DNA of 64,000 bases from Lawsonibacter asaccharolyticus (GCA_003112755.1 BFBT01000001.1:2480001-2544000), one strand, 5' to 3'. Positions 34,137-43,099 are shown, counted from the stretch's first letter. Program-made: numbers and translations. The notes: generated by a model from the sequence alone, not told the origin.

Positions 34137-34169
34137 GCCACGGCCGCCGGAAGAATTGGCAGCCGTGGC
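34137..34169 (-). terminator. Terminator downstream of ferredoxin
   Basis: Minus strand: GCCACGGCTGCC, 9-base loop, GGCGGCCGTGGC, then TATTTTTG. A second GC hairpin (34208-34240) lies between it and the ferredoxin stop. Confidence 0.75.
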
Positions 34170-34258
34170 CGTTATGAAAGATACAACAAGGCGAGCATAC
34201 AACAGAGCCCTCCGGACGGCGGAAGGACCGCTGCCGGAGGGAAAGGGGGCGGAAGTGC

Positions 34259-34441
34259 TCACTCCAGGTCGATGGCATTGACAGGGCAGGATTCCCTGGC
34301 CTGGGAGGCGGTCTTCTCCAGGGTCTCAGTGACCTCCTGAATGGGCTGAGCCAGTCCGTCGTCTCCGATCTCAAAGACCTCCGGACAGATGCTGACGCAC
34401 AGACCGCAGCCGATGCAGTTGGAATTGACAGTAGCGTTCAT
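34259..34441 (-). CDS. Small 4Fe-4S ferredoxin
   Basis: A 60-residue ferredoxin. CIGCGLCVSICP (Cys 9, 12, 15, 19) and a late SCPVNAI Cys are visible, but the second full C-x2-C-x2-C motif is absent, so it carries one 4Fe-4S cluster. The middle is acidic, as usual for electron carriers. ATG 34441 follows AAGGAG. Confidence 0.92.
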   Translation of the reverse strand: MNATVNSNCIGCGLCVSICPEVFEIGDDGLAQPIQEVTETLEKTASQARESCPVNAIDLE

Positions 34442-34534
34442 GATGTGCTCCTTTCCTCCCCGGCCAGCGGATGCCGCGGGGCGTATCTGAGCACAGTATG
34501 CCCGAAAAGCAGAAAAAATACACAAACAGAAAAA

Positions 34535-34566
34535 GGACAGGCAGGCCCCGCAGGGTCTGCCTGTCC
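34535..34566 (-). terminator. Terminator after NlpC/P60 gene
   Basis: GGACAGGCAG (34535-34544) pairs with CTGCCTGTCC (34557-34566); the minus strand continues TTTTTCTG. Confidence 0.88.
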
Positions 34567-34588
34567 GGTATAACGTAGGGGAAGAAAA

Positions 34589-35464
34589 TCAGAGGATCCG
34601 GCGGCCGCCCACGAAGCCGGTGGTGTAGTAGGCACTGTCCATGTCGCTGATGATGACGCCGGTGCTGGAGGTGGAGGCGTGGATGAACTGGCCCCCGCCG
34701 ATGTAGATGCCCACGTGGGAGGCACGGCTGGCACCGCTGCCCGACTTCAGGAAGAAGACCAGATCGCCGGGCTGGAGCTCACTCATAGAGACGGAGGTGC
34801 CGTTGCTCATCTGAGCGGAAGCAGTGCGGTTGAGGGAGCAGCCAAACTGAGAGTAGACATAGCGGACAAAGCCGGAGCAGTCAAAACCGCTGGGGGAGGA
34901 GCCGCCGTAACAGTAGGGATAGCCCAGATACTGCATGGCCAGATCCACCACCTCGGAGGCGGAGCCGGAAGAGGCGGCCTCGGCCGCGTCGATAATGGTC
35001 ACATAGTCCGCGGACACATAGCCCTCTTCCACCTTGTACCAGCCGTCCAGGGTCTCCAGAATGGTGAGGACCTTGCCAGTAGAGAAGGAGTCCACCTTCT
35101 CACTGTCGGTGCTGGGGGCGGAGCGGACATTCAAGGGGCCCTCCGTGACCTTGCCGTAGACGGGCTCCGCCACAGTGGGCAGCTCTACAGTCTCAGACAG
35201 CACTACATAATCGGTGGAGACATAGCCCTGAGTATCCTGGAAGGAGACCTGGTACCAGCCGCTTTCGGTAATACCAGACACCTCAATCTGGGAGCCGTCG
35301 GGGATGGTCTCCAGAACGGCGGCGTCGGTGCTGGAAGCGTTGCGCAGACGAAGACCGCCCTCGGCGTCCACTGTGCCGGACACAGCAAAAGCCGGAGCGA
35401 TCATACCGGTGACAGCCAGCAGGCCGGCGGTCAGCTTGGCAGCAAAAGACTGAGAAAAGTGCAT
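34589..35464 (-). CDS. Secreted SH3-SH3-NlpC/P60 cell-wall hydrolase
   Basis: About 291 residues: signal peptide (about 28 residues, ending AFA), two bacterial SH3 domains (about 30-95 with LRLRNASSTDAAVLETI, and about 105-165 with LNVRSAPSTDSEKV), then an NlpC/P60 domain. The catalytic Cys is in FDCSGFVRYVY, the His in SHVGIYIGG, and a third polar residue near FIHAS. It cuts peptide stems of peptidoglycan. ATG 35464 follows AGGAGG by 9 bases. Likely used in wall growth or separation. Confidence 0.92.
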   Translation of the reverse strand: MHFSQSFAAKLTAGLLAVTGMIAPAFAVSGTVDAEGGLRLRNASSTDAAVLETIPDGSQIEVSGITESGWYQVSFQDTQGYVSTDYVVLSETVELPTVAEPVYGKVTEGPLNVRSAPSTDSEKVDSFSTGKVLTILETLDGWYKVEEGYVSADYVTIIDAAEAASSGSASEVVDLAMQYLGYPYCYGGSSPSGFDCSGFVRYVYSQFGCSLNRTASAQMSNGTSVSMSELQPGDLVFFLKSGSGASRASHVGIYIGGGQFIHASTSSTGVIISDMDSAYYTTGFVGGRRIL

Positions 35465-35517
35465 GGCGGAAGTCCTCCTGATCGTCATATCTCTGTTTCT
35501 GGAGCGCGGGCGGCTCT

Positions 35518-35808
35518 TTACTTCGTGCTCAGTGCCCGGTCCAGCCAGACCGTGGCCACGTCCATTGCGGTGTATAAGCTGTCCTTCTCTGTCTTTTTGA
35601 CCACCCGGTCCCGGCTCTTCAGGTCGGGATCGGTCAACTGGAGCTGAACGGCCACCTTTGTGGCCACATCCAGATCGTCCACCTTCTTAGTGTCCAGGAT
35701 CTGGAGCATGATGATGTACTTTTCGGCCATCGTGCCGTAGTAGATGAGGTTGTCTTTCCGGCGCAGGGGATGGCCCTTATAGGAAAGAGGGATTTTTTCA
35801 GACGCCAT
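35518..35808 (-). CDS. Small unknown protein
   Basis: A 96-residue soluble protein with a basic front (YKGHPLRRKDNLIYYG) and a helical body. I do not recognise the family. GGAGG 7 bases before ATG 35808 and a consensus promoter make it a real gene. It lies 53 bp before the NlpC/P60 gene and could be co-transcribed with it. Confidence 0.75.
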   Translation of the reverse strand: MASEKIPLSYKGHPLRRKDNLIYYGTMAEKYIIMLQILDTKKVDDLDVATKVAVQLQLTDPDLKSRDRVVKKTEKDSLYTAMDVATVWLDRALSTK

Positions 35809-35846
35809 GGTCTGCCTCCTTAAGGAAATTTTAATGTTGTAACCGA

Positions 35847-35875
35847 ATTGTAACACATTTGAAACCCTTTGTCAA
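35847..35875 (-). promoter_or_regulatory. Promoter of the small unknown gene
   Basis: Minus strand: TTGACA (35875-35870), 17 bp, TACAAT (35852-35847). Confidence 0.8.
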
Positions 35876-35940
35876 ATACTCTCATCTAATTTTTTTCTGG
35901 GAAATGGAGGAAAGGCGGCGGCAGAGGGGATGGAAAGAGG

Positions 35941-35979
35941 AAAAACGGCCTCCGGAGCTGCCTCTGGAGACCGTTTTTC
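35941..35979 (-). terminator. Terminator of the glutaminase operon
   Basis: ACGGCCTCC (35945-35953) pairs with GGAGACCGT (35966-35974) with one G-U; five A's before and five T's after make it bidirectional. Confidence 0.75.
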
Positions 35980-36002
35980 GCCTGAATGGCGGAGATGCGG
36001 GG

Positions 36003-36920
36003 TCAGAATATGCTCAGGCTGAGCCGGCGGCCCAGCTGTTCCAGCAGCCGGATGCCAGCCAGACTGTTTCCCTTTTCGTCCAGCCCGGGGGAATAGATGC
36101 CGATGCCCATACGGGCAGGGGAGACCGCCATAATGCCGCCCCCCACGCCGCTTTTGGCTGGCAGTCCCACTTTGACGGCGAAGTCCCCCGAGCCGTTGTA
36201 CATGCCGCAGGTCATCAGCACGGCGTTGACATAGTGGGCATATCGGGCGGGGAACAGCCGCTCGCCGGAGGGGGAGCGGCGGCCCCGGCCGGCGAAGGTG
36301 CAGGCGATATGGGCCAGGTCCCGGCAGTCCACCCTGATGGAGCAGGCCCGGAAATAACAGTCCAGCACCTCCTCCGGGTCGTCATGAAGCAGTCCGCAGC
36401 TCTCCAGCAGAAAGGCCATGGCCCGGTTACGGCTGCCGGTCTGTTTTTCCGAGCGGTAGACCGCCTCGTCCACCGACAGGCTGGGATCTCCAGCCAGCCG
36501 GCGGGTCAGCTCCAGCAGCCGCTCCAGCCGCTGGGAATAGCTCGTCCCGTGGATCAGGGTGCACAGCAGGATGGCTCCCATGTTGACCATGGGATTGAGA
36601 TGCTCGCTGAGCAGGGCCTGGTCCGTATAGTTGATGGCGTCAAAGGGTTTGCCTGTGGCCTCCACTCCCACCCGGGCGCGGACCGTGTCCTCCCCGTTGT
36701 CCATCAGCGCCAGGAGGAGCAGGATGGGCTTGATGATGCTTTGAATGGTGAAGGTCCGCCTGTACTCCCCCGCGGAGCTGATACGTCCGTCGCTGGACAC
36801 CACGCAGATGCCCAACTCGTCCCGGTCCGCCTTGGCCAGCTCCGGGATGTAGCCAGCCACCCGGCCCTCCCGGGTGAAGGGGCGATTTTCCTCCACCAGC
36901 TTTTCCAGCAGCGCGTCCAT
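36003..36920 (-). CDS. glsA: Glutaminase (serine-dependent beta-lactamase-like fold)
   Basis: About 305 residues of the GlsA family, turning glutamine into glutamate and ammonia. The catalytic Ser-x-x-Lys is visible in FTIQSIIKP; NPMVNMGAI, the Tyr in MYNGSGDFA and VGLPAKSGVGGGI match the active site. ATG 36920 has GAGGGA upstream and starts 8 bases after the amidohydrolase stop; GTG 36947 is an overlapping alternative. Last gene of a four-gene unit, which suggests glutamine is a product of the upstream hydrolase. Confidence 0.93.
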   Translation of the reverse strand: MDALLEKLVEENRPFTREGRVAGYIPELAKADRDELGICVVSSDGRISSAGEYRRTFTIQSIIKPILLLLALMDNGEDTVRARVGVEATGKPFDAINYTDQALLSEHLNPMVNMGAILLCTLIHGTSYSQRLERLLELTRRLAGDPSLSVDEAVYRSEKQTGSRNRAMAFLLESCGLLHDDPEEVLDCYFRACSIRVDCRDLAHIACTFAGRGRRSPSGERLFPARYAHYVNAVLMTCGMYNGSGDFAVKVGLPAKSGVGGGIMAVSPARMGIGIYSPGLDEKGNSLAGIRLLEQLGRRLSLSIF

Positions 36921-36928
36921 GACGTCCC

Positions 36929-38092
36929 TCAGTGCAGCTCCAGCCACATGGCTGCGCCGGAGGCGTAGGCGGCGGCACCGTAGATGAGCGCCTCCTCCCG
37001 GAAGCGGATCTTGGGATTGTGGAGGCTGACACCGCAGCCGTCCTGGGCGGTGCCGCCTCCCACCACGAAGAAGGTGGAGGGGACGCGGGCGGCGATCTCG
37101 GCGAAGTCCTCGGAACCGCTCATTTTCTCACCCTGCTGGAGCATTTTCAGTCCCTCCCGCTGCCACCCCTGGGCGACGGCGGCGGCAGTATCCCCGTCGA
37201 TCTGGAGGGAGCAGGTGGAGCAGAGATCGGTGACTTGGGCTCTGCCCCGGAAGGCCTCCGCTGTGCAGGTGCAGATGGTGTCGATCCGTTCCAGCAGGTG
37301 GGTGCGCAGCGGCTCGCTGAAGGTGCGCAGGGTGCCCTCCAGCACCGCAGAGGAGGGGATAATGTTGGCCGCGTCTCCCCCCTGGAACTTCCCGAAGGTG
37401 AGGACCACCAGCTCAGCGGGGTCCGCCTCCCGGCTCAGCAGCTCCTGGAGCGCCAGATGGATGTGGACGCCGATGTTGATAGGGTCCACGGTGGACTGGG
37501 GATGGGCGCCGTGGCCTCCGCGGCCCTCCACCCGGATGACCAGGTGGTCACTGGAGGCGGAGACCACGCCGGTGCCGTAGCCGCCCAGGCCCGCTGGAAT
37601 CATGGGGATCATGTGGGCACCCATGGCCGCATCCACATGGGGATCTTCCAGGATGCCGGCCTCAATCATGGATCTGGCCCCTGACAGGACCTCCTCGCCG
37701 GGCTGGAACATGAACTTGACAGTGCCGTTGAGCTCTGCTGCCCGGTCCCGGAGCAGCTGGGCCGCCCCCAGCAGCATGGCGGTGTGCATGTCGTGGCCGC
37801 AGGTGTGGGCACAGCTGCGCTGAGAGGCGAAGGGGAGCCCGCTCTCCTCACGCATGGGCAGAGCGTCCATATCGGCCCGGAGCAGGAACACCTTCCCGTC
37901 GGGCTTTCCGGTCACGGTGGCGGTGACGCCCCCTCCCAGCCGCCGGGGCTGATAGCCCATCTCGGTCAGCCGTGCCATGACATAGGAACAGGTCTCGGGC
38001 AGGTCCATCCCCACCTCGGGATGCTGGTGGAGGTGCCGGCGGTCCCGGACCATCTGTTCATACAGCGCCTGAGCGCTCTGAAGATAATTCAT
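36929..38092 (-). CDS. M20D family metallo-amidohydrolase
   Basis: A 387-residue M20 peptidase/aminoacylase. Metal ligands: HTCGHDMH early, GEE in MFQPGEEVLSG, and a late His (SLHNPKIRF); the dimerisation domain has GGHGAHP. M20D enzymes split N-acyl or N-aminoacyl amino acids and p-aminobenzoyl-glutamate. Between two membrane proteins and a glutaminase, an N-acyl-glutamine type substrate is a reasonable inference. GGAGAG precedes ATG 38092. Confidence 0.9.
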   Translation of the reverse strand: MNYLQSAQALYEQMVRDRRHLHQHPEVGMDLPETCSYVMARLTEMGYQPRRLGGGVTATVTGKPDGKVFLLRADMDALPMREESGLPFASQRSCAHTCGHDMHTAMLLGAAQLLRDRAAELNGTVKFMFQPGEEVLSGARSMIEAGILEDPHVDAAMGAHMIPMIPAGLGGYGTGVVSASSDHLVIRVEGRGGHGAHPQSTVDPINIGVHIHLALQELLSREADPAELVVLTFGKFQGGDAANIIPSSAVLEGTLRTFSEPLRTHLLERIDTICTCTAEAFRGRAQVTDLCSTCSLQIDGDTAAAVAQGWQREGLKMLQQGEKMSGSEDFAEIAARVPSTFFVVGGGTAQDGCGVSLHNPKIRFREEALIYGAAAYASGAAMWLELH

Positions 38093-38113
38093 ACGATGTA
38101 CTCTCCTTTCCGG

Positions 38114-38827
38114 TCACCGGTCCCCACCCTGGGGAAGATGGACCACCCGGATCTGCCCCATCCGGTACAGCACCCAGGCGCACAGGATGCACAGGGGGAT
38201 GCAGGCCAGGATGGCGATGCCGCGGTTGACTGGTGTGACGAACACGTGGATCAGAAAGACCAGCACGCCGGGGAGGACGGCGGCCTTGAGCTTGCCCTTG
38301 ATGACAGTGCCGCCCGCCTTGCTGGTCATCTGGCTGAGGAACAGGCACCCATAAAGCGCCGGGAGCATATAGCTTCCGGCGATCTTCACCGGCTCGCTCT
38401 CCAGAATGGGCTGGAGAGGGACCAGAAGGAGGACGCCCAGTACGATGATAACGGTGGTTACGATAGAGGAGACGGCCACCGCCACCGTGGCCACCGCGTC
38501 TCCGGCGTCGGTATTCTGCTCCACATCCGCCATCTCCAGGGCGTTCAGGGCGCAGGGGAGCTTCAGGTTGGAGATGTTCCCGGTGATGAAGGTGATGTAA
38601 GAGGCGGAGCCCAGCATGGGGACGTAGGTGATGACCTCTGAGATGGCGGTGGGGACATACAGGGCCAGCAGGCCGCTGCCGAACAGCAGCAGGTCCGGGA
38701 TGGAAGGGAACATGTGATAGACGGTGCACATCACCGCAGGGATGCCCAGCATCCAGGCGATGGCCAGGATGCTGCCCAGCCGGCCCGTGCGGTGGATGGA
38801 GCGGTCGTAGCTTTCAGACTGCTTCAT
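38114..38827 (-). CDS. Membrane protein, partner of DUF5058-like protein
   Basis: 237 residues with about six helices and a polar loop (MADVEQNTDAGDAV). Not recognised beyond being an integral membrane protein. It starts 18 bp after the DUF5058-like gene and 22 bp before the M20 gene, so the two membrane proteins probably form one importer. GGAGG lies about 10 bases before ATG 38827. Confidence 0.75.
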   Translation of the reverse strand: MKQSESYDRSIHRTGRLGSILAIAWMLGIPAVMCTVYHMFPSIPDLLLFGSGLLALYVPTAISEVITYVPMLGSASYITFITGNISNLKLPCALNALEMADVEQNTDAGDAVATVAVAVSSIVTTVIIVLGVLLLVPLQPILESEPVKIAGSYMLPALYGCLFLSQMTSKAGGTVIKGKLKAAVLPGVLVFLIHVFVTPVNRGIAILACIPLCILCAWVLYRMGQIRVVHLPQGGDR

Positions 38828-38845
38828 GTGAGAACGAGCCTCCTT

Positions 38846-39562
38846 TTAAAATATCTGTTCCAGCAGGACGGACGCGGCCATGCTGACGATCAGAGAGATG
38901 GACATGATGAAGCTCCCCAGCCACTTGAGATGAAAGCGCCTCATGCACAAAGCGCACAGGGCCGCCACTCCCATGCTGATGAGGAAGGTCAGGGCGTAAA
39001 CTGTTCCGGAGGCGAAGATCAGCGGCGTGAAGGCGGCCACGATCCCCAGGAAGAAGCAGGAGTTGACGATGGTGCCCCAGTCGCCCCGCTTTTTCTTCAG
39101 GGTGCTCATCCCAGTCTGGATCTTTTCCACCGCGAAGATGTTGATGATGATGCCGGCCAGGATGCAGATGCTCATTACGAACATGACCGCGCCGAAGACG
39201 GTGTGGTCGGCCTGGGCGGCCATCTCGCCTACGGAGCTGTAGCCCATGCCGTCGGCCACCATGTCTGCCGCCATCAGCTCATAGCTCACCGAGCCCACCA
39301 CCGACAGCCGATACCAGGGCCATGGGATGCCCAGTACAGTGGACAGGGTGAACAGCCCGATGACGATGGAGACAGAGGGGACGATGGTGAAGACCGCCGA
39401 GCTGCGGGCCACGGCGCTCAGCTTTTCCTTGGAGATCCCAAGCTCCAGACACCGCCTCCAGGACTTGCGCAGAAAGACGGCGGACAGCCCCACGATATAC
39501 AGGACCCCGGCGGCGACCAGGACGTAGAGGAGCGGGGAATTTGCCACATCAAAATAACCCAT
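38846..39562 (-). CDS. DUF5058-like membrane protein
   Basis: About 238 residues, six or seven helices. The first part (NSPLLYVLVAAGVLYIVG, then LRKSWRRCLELGISKEKL and SSAVFTIVPSVSIVIG) fits what I recall of the DUF5058 family, found near M20 peptidases. ATG 39562 follows GGGAGGA. First gene of the four-gene unit, divergent from the LysR regulator. Confidence 0.75.
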   Translation of the reverse strand: MGYFDVANSPLLYVLVAAGVLYIVGLSAVFLRKSWRRCLELGISKEKLSAVARSSAVFTIVPSVSIVIGLFTLSTVLGIPWPWYRLSVVGSVSYELMAADMVADGMGYSSVGEMAAQADHTVFGAVMFVMSICILAGIIINIFAVEKIQTGMSTLKKKRGDWGTIVNSCFFLGIVAAFTPLIFASGTVYALTFLISMGVAALCALCMRRFHLKWLGSFIMSISLIVSMAASVLLEQIF

Positions 39563-39621
39563 GGTGTTCCTCCCTTGGCAGATAGCCAGATTTTTTTCCA
39601 AATACAGCTGTTTTGTTGTAA

Positions 39622-39651
39622 ATTATACTATCATGGCGGAGCCGGCTTGAA
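39622..39651 (-). promoter_or_regulatory. Promoter of the DUF5058-M20-glutaminase operon
   Basis: Minus strand: TATAAT (39627-39622) with only a weak -35 (TTCAAG, 18 bp away), as expected if an activator such as the divergent LysR protein is needed. Confidence 0.5.
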
Positions 39652-39666
39652 AAATATAAAATGCAT

Positions 39667-39694
39667 TTGCTTTCCATATCAAAAATGATATAAT
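39667..39694 (+). promoter_or_regulatory. LysR promoter with overlapping palindromic operator
   Basis: TTGCTT (39667-39672), 16 bp, TATAAT (39689-39694). Within it lies ATATCA-AAAA-TGATAT (39676-39691), a perfect palindrome of LysR-box type, suggesting self-repression. Confidence 0.6.
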
Positions 39695-39816
39695 TTAACG
39701 ACATGATCTCGTTTTGTGTCTCCGGGACAAGGGGAGCCTGGCGCTTCTGCCTGAGGGGACGGAAAATACACACAAAGATCGGGAGCCGGAAAAGAGAGAG
39801 CCGGGAGGGGATCGCA

Positions 39817-40743
39817 TTGGAAGAACTGGATCTGAAATACCTGCAATACGCCTTAGCCGTAGTTCGCTATGGCTCTGTGACTCAGGCGGCCCGGGCCCTG
39901 TACCTGGCCCAGCCCAACTTGAGCCGGGCCATCGGGGAGCTGGAGCAGTCCCTGGGCTTTCCCCTGTTCCTCCGTACCAGACAGGGTATGAGCCTGACGC
40001 CCCAGGGGGAGCGGTTCCTGACGGAGGTGGAGACGCTGCTGGACCGGCTTTCCGACCTGGCGCGGGAGTGCCGTCAGGAGAGCCGGCGCCGGGTCCACTT
40101 TGCCTGTGTCCCCTCCTCCCTGTTTGTCAACACGGTGCTGGAGACGGCCCGGGGCCTGCCGGACTGGTCCATCCAGTGTGAGGAGTACTATGATTGCCGG
40201 GAGCTCTTTGACCGGGTGGGAAAGGGGGCATCCCTGGCCGCCTTTCTCACCTTTGGAACAGAGATGCGGGAAGAGCTTTTCGCCTACTTTGCCCGGCGGA
40301 ACCTGCGCTACCACCCCCTGGCCCAGAGCCCGGCCTACGGGGTGGTCCGCCGGACCAGCAGCCTCTACCACCCGGAGACGGTCCCGCCGTCCATCCGGTA
40401 CGATGAGGCCCTTTTGATGCTGAATGTGACCTATTTCGACCCCATAGGGGTGCATTTTCAGCCGGAGCGCTCCCCGCTGCCCCCGGCCAAAGGGATCTGC
40501 CACGGCGTGGGCCGGGCGGGCAACCTGGATATGCTGGAGTCCATGGACCACCTGGTGATGATCTCCTGTCACATCCACTCCAAGATCATGGCGCGGAATG
40601 AGCTGGCGGCGGTGCCCATCCGGCCCGCGTCCATGGACTATGAATATGGCTTCCTGACCCGGGCGGACGTCCGGCTCAGCCTGGAAGAGCAGGCACTGCT
40701 GGAGAAGATCGAAGGGGAGGTGCAGCGGGAGTTCGAGGCGTGA
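39817..40743 (+). CDS. LysR family transcriptional regulator
   Basis: About 308 residues: N-terminal winged HTH (YALAVVRYGSVTQAARALYLAQPNLSRAI, in parts) and a substrate-binding-like domain. TTG 39817 is the start: GGGAGGGG ends 6 bases before it and the protein then begins in normal LysR fashion; the frame is open from 39703. Divergent from the glutaminase/M20 operon, which it most likely activates when the substrate is present. Confidence 0.9.
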   Translation: MEELDLKYLQYALAVVRYGSVTQAARALYLAQPNLSRAIGELEQSLGFPLFLRTRQGMSLTPQGERFLTEVETLLDRLSDLARECRQESRRRVHFACVPSSLFVNTVLETARGLPDWSIQCEEYYDCRELFDRVGKGASLAAFLTFGTEMREELFAYFARRNLRYHPLAQSPAYGVVRRTSSLYHPETVPPSIRYDEALLMLNVTYFDPIGVHFQPERSPLPPAKGICHGVGRAGNLDMLESMDHLVMISCHIHSKIMARNELAAVPIRPASMDYEYGFLTRADVRLSLEEQALLEKIEGEVQREFEA

Positions 40744-40779
40744 GGGCCAGATCGGTGCCCGGATCAGATATTATTGAAG

Positions 40780-40823
40780 AGAGGAGCGGCGCACTTCCTG
40801 TGGGGGAAGCGCGCCGCTCCTCT
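40780..40823 (+). terminator. Terminator after LysR gene
   Basis: AGAGGAGCGGCGC (40780-40792) pairs with GCGCCGCTCCTCT (40811-40823), with inner pairs in the loop and TTGCGTCT after. Confidence 0.65.
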
Positions 40824-40985
40824 TGCGTCTAGGAAGGGATGAAAGGGGGGCATAGGGGGCATGATACCAAAAGTCCCGATCCGTTGGTGAGTTCTCATCC
40901 CGTAGGGGGCTGGAACGGCAGGGGAAGCGTTTCCCCGGGCACACAAAACGGAATTGGAACGTACAGAAGAAAGGGGAAGAGGGCC

Positions 40986-41732
40986 ATGAAACTGAAGGAT
41001 CAGATCGCGGTGGTGACCGGCGGGAGCCGGGGGATCGGATATGCGGTGGTGAGAGCCTTCCTGAAGGAGGGGGCGGAAGTGGTGCTGTGCGCCAGCCGGA
41101 GCGAGACGGCGGAGCGGGCGGTATCCCAGCTGAAGGCGGAGCTGCCGGAGGCCCGGGTATGGGGCATCTGGCCCAGCCTGGAGGACCCGGAGCAGGTCCG
41201 GACGGCCTTTGACCGGATCGGGGCGGAGCATGGGCGGATCGACATCCTGGTCAACAACGCGGGGGTCTCAGAGAGCACGCCCTTTGGGGCGTACACCGGG
41301 GAGCTCTTTGACCGGGTGATGGACCTGAACGTAAAGGGAATGTTCCACTGTGCCCGTGGGGCGGTGCCCTGGATGGAGAGGCAGGGCAGAGGCGTGATCT
41401 TGAACACCTCCTCCATGGTGAGCTTCTATGGACAGCCCGCCGGCGTCGCCTATCCGGTCTCCAAGTTCGCGGTCAACGGCTTCACCCTGTCCCTGGCCCG
41501 GGAGCTGGCGCCGAAGGGGATACGGGTCAATGCGGTGGCCCCGGGCATCATCGAGACGGACATGCTGCGGGCAGTGCCGCGGGAGGTGCTGGCTCCTCTG
41601 GAGGCCCAGATCCCCCTGGGGCGTGTGGGGCAGCCGGGGGAGGTCGCGGAGGCCTTCGTATTCCTGGCCTCGGAGCAGGCATCCTATATCACCGGCGTGG
41701 TCCTCCGGGTGGACGGACTGGCCCGGGCCTGA
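40986..41732 (+). CDS. Short-chain dehydrogenase/reductase (FabG-like)
   Basis: A 248-residue classical SDR. Cofactor loop TGGSRGIGYA, NNAG, catalytic Ser in NTSSMVSFYG, YPVSK and a C-terminal ITGVVLRVDG are all present. An Arg after the second strand (CASRSE) favours NADPH. It resembles 3-oxoacyl-ACP reductase, but with no other fatty-acid genes nearby the substrate is open. ATG 40986 follows GGGGAAGAGG. It converges on rpoN. Confidence 0.88.
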   Translation: MKLKDQIAVVTGGSRGIGYAVVRAFLKEGAEVVLCASRSETAERAVSQLKAELPEARVWGIWPSLEDPEQVRTAFDRIGAEHGRIDILVNNAGVSESTPFGAYTGELFDRVMDLNVKGMFHCARGAVPWMERQGRGVILNTSSMVSFYGQPAGVAYPVSKFAVNGFTLSLARELAPKGIRVNAVAPGIIETDMLRAVPREVLAPLEAQIPLGRVGQPGEVAEAFVFLASEQASYITGVVLRVDGLARA

Positions 41733-41743
41733 ACAGTGCCGGG

Positions 41744-43099
41744 CTACGGCCGCTTTCTCCCAGAGGCACTGGGGATGTTCAGCTCCTCGCGGTATTTGGC
41801 CACGGTACGGCGGGAGATGGGGCAGCCCTGCTCCGTCAGCAGGGTGCATAGCTTCTGGTCGGAGAGAGGCTTGGTGCTGTCCTCCTCCCGAATCAGGCGG
41901 CGGAGCAGTTCCTTGGCGGCACAGCTGCCGACCTCGGCACCGCTCTCCCCGGCGGCCCGGCGGGAGAGAAAATGACGGAGGGGAAAGACCCCCCGGGGAC
42001 ACTGGACATATTTGTCCCGAATGGCGCGGCTGACCGTGGATTCATGGATCTCCAGCTCTTGGGCGATGTCGGACAGGCGCAGGGGCCGCAGGGCGCTGGG
42101 CCCCGATCGGAAGAAGTCCTGCTGGCGGCCGGCGATAGCCTGGGCACACCGGAGAAGCGTGGTCTCCCGCTGACCAATGGCCCAGAGCACGTTTTCGGCC
42201 TGGCGGAGCTTCAAGGTAAGATATTCCCGCACCTGGGCGTCATCGGACTGGGTCAGGAGACTGCGGTAATAGGAGTTGATCTGGAAGTAGGGACGGTCAC
42301 TGTTCCGCAGGCGGGCAGTGAAATGTCCGTCCATCTCTTCGATCAAAATATCCGGCTGAATATAGGAGATCTCGCTGGGGAGCGCGAAGATGGAACCGGG
42401 ACGGGGATTCAGCTCTCGGATCAGCCGTTCGGCGGAGCGGACCTCCTCCTGAGAGATGGAGAGACGGGCGGAGATGGCATGATAATGTTTTTTGGCCAGC
42501 TCCTCCAGGCAGTCCCGAACAATGGCAAGGGCGGGGCCCTCCTCATGGATGCGGAGCAACTGAAGCTCCAGACACTGGGAGAGGGAGGAAGCCCCCACAC
42601 CTGCGGGTTCCAGGGAGCGCAGTAGCTCCAGAGTGCGGGCGAGCCGCCTTTGGGAGATGCCAGAAGTCCGGGAGAGCTCGTCCAGTGGGATGCGGAAATA
42701 CCCATCCTCGTCCAGACAGGCGGACAGGTAGCACAGAAGCTGCTTGGCAGACTCATCCAGATCGAGCTGCTGGATCTGGCGGAAGAGAAAATTGGAGAGG
42801 GATTCCTCCAGACCGCCATCCGTCCCCACCTGGGCCAGCGGGTCCAATTCCTCGGCGTCCAAGCGCTGGTAATAGCGATTTTGACGGTCGCTGTCCTCCA
42901 GCCACTTCACACGGCGGAAGAGCTCCTGATCCCGGGGAGCTTCCTGCTCGGAGCGGGGCGGCTCCAGATCGATGATAGGGTTCTCCTGGGCGAGCTCCTG
43001 AACATAAGCCTCCAATTCCACTGTGCTCATCTGAAGGAGCGCGAGGCTCTGGAGCGTCTGCTGGGTGAGCTGTTGAGTCTGCCGTTGGACCAGTTCCAT
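41744..43099 (-). CDS. rpoN: RNA polymerase sigma-54 factor
   Basis: About 451 residues. Region I is Gln/Leu-rich (QRQTQQLTQQTLQSLALLQ), a core-binding middle follows, then the HTH (IAQELEIHESTVSRAIRDKY) and the RpoN box ISRRTVAKYREEL near the end. It directs polymerase to -24/-12 promoters that need an enhancer-binding ATPase. ATG 43099 follows AAAGGAGG. No enhancer-binding protein is encoded in this window. Confidence 0.95.
   Translation of the reverse strand: MELVQRQTQQLTQQTLQSLALLQMSTVELEAYVQELAQENPIIDLEPPRSEQEAPRDQELFRRVKWLEDSDRQNRYYQRLDAEELDPLAQVGTDGGLEESLSNFLFRQIQQLDLDESAKQLLCYLSACLDEDGYFRIPLDELSRTSGISQRRLARTLELLRSLEPAGVGASSLSQCLELQLLRIHEEGPALAIVRDCLEELAKKHYHAISARLSISQEEVRSAERLIRELNPRPGSIFALPSEISYIQPDILIEEMDGHFTARLRNSDRPYFQINSYYRSLLTQSDDAQVREYLTLKLRQAENVLWAIGQRETTLLRCAQAIAGRQQDFFRSGPSALRPLRLSDIAQELEIHESTVSRAIRDKYVQCPRGVFPLRHFLSRRAAGESGAEVGSCAAKELLRRLIREEDSTKPLSDQKLCTLLTEQGCPISRRTVAKYREELNIPSASGRKRP

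Noticed and set aside
33796..34258. Possible gene in the 460-bp gap before the ferredoxin
   Set aside because: Only a promoter, hairpins and a terminator were found; the short open frames have no ribosome site or family.
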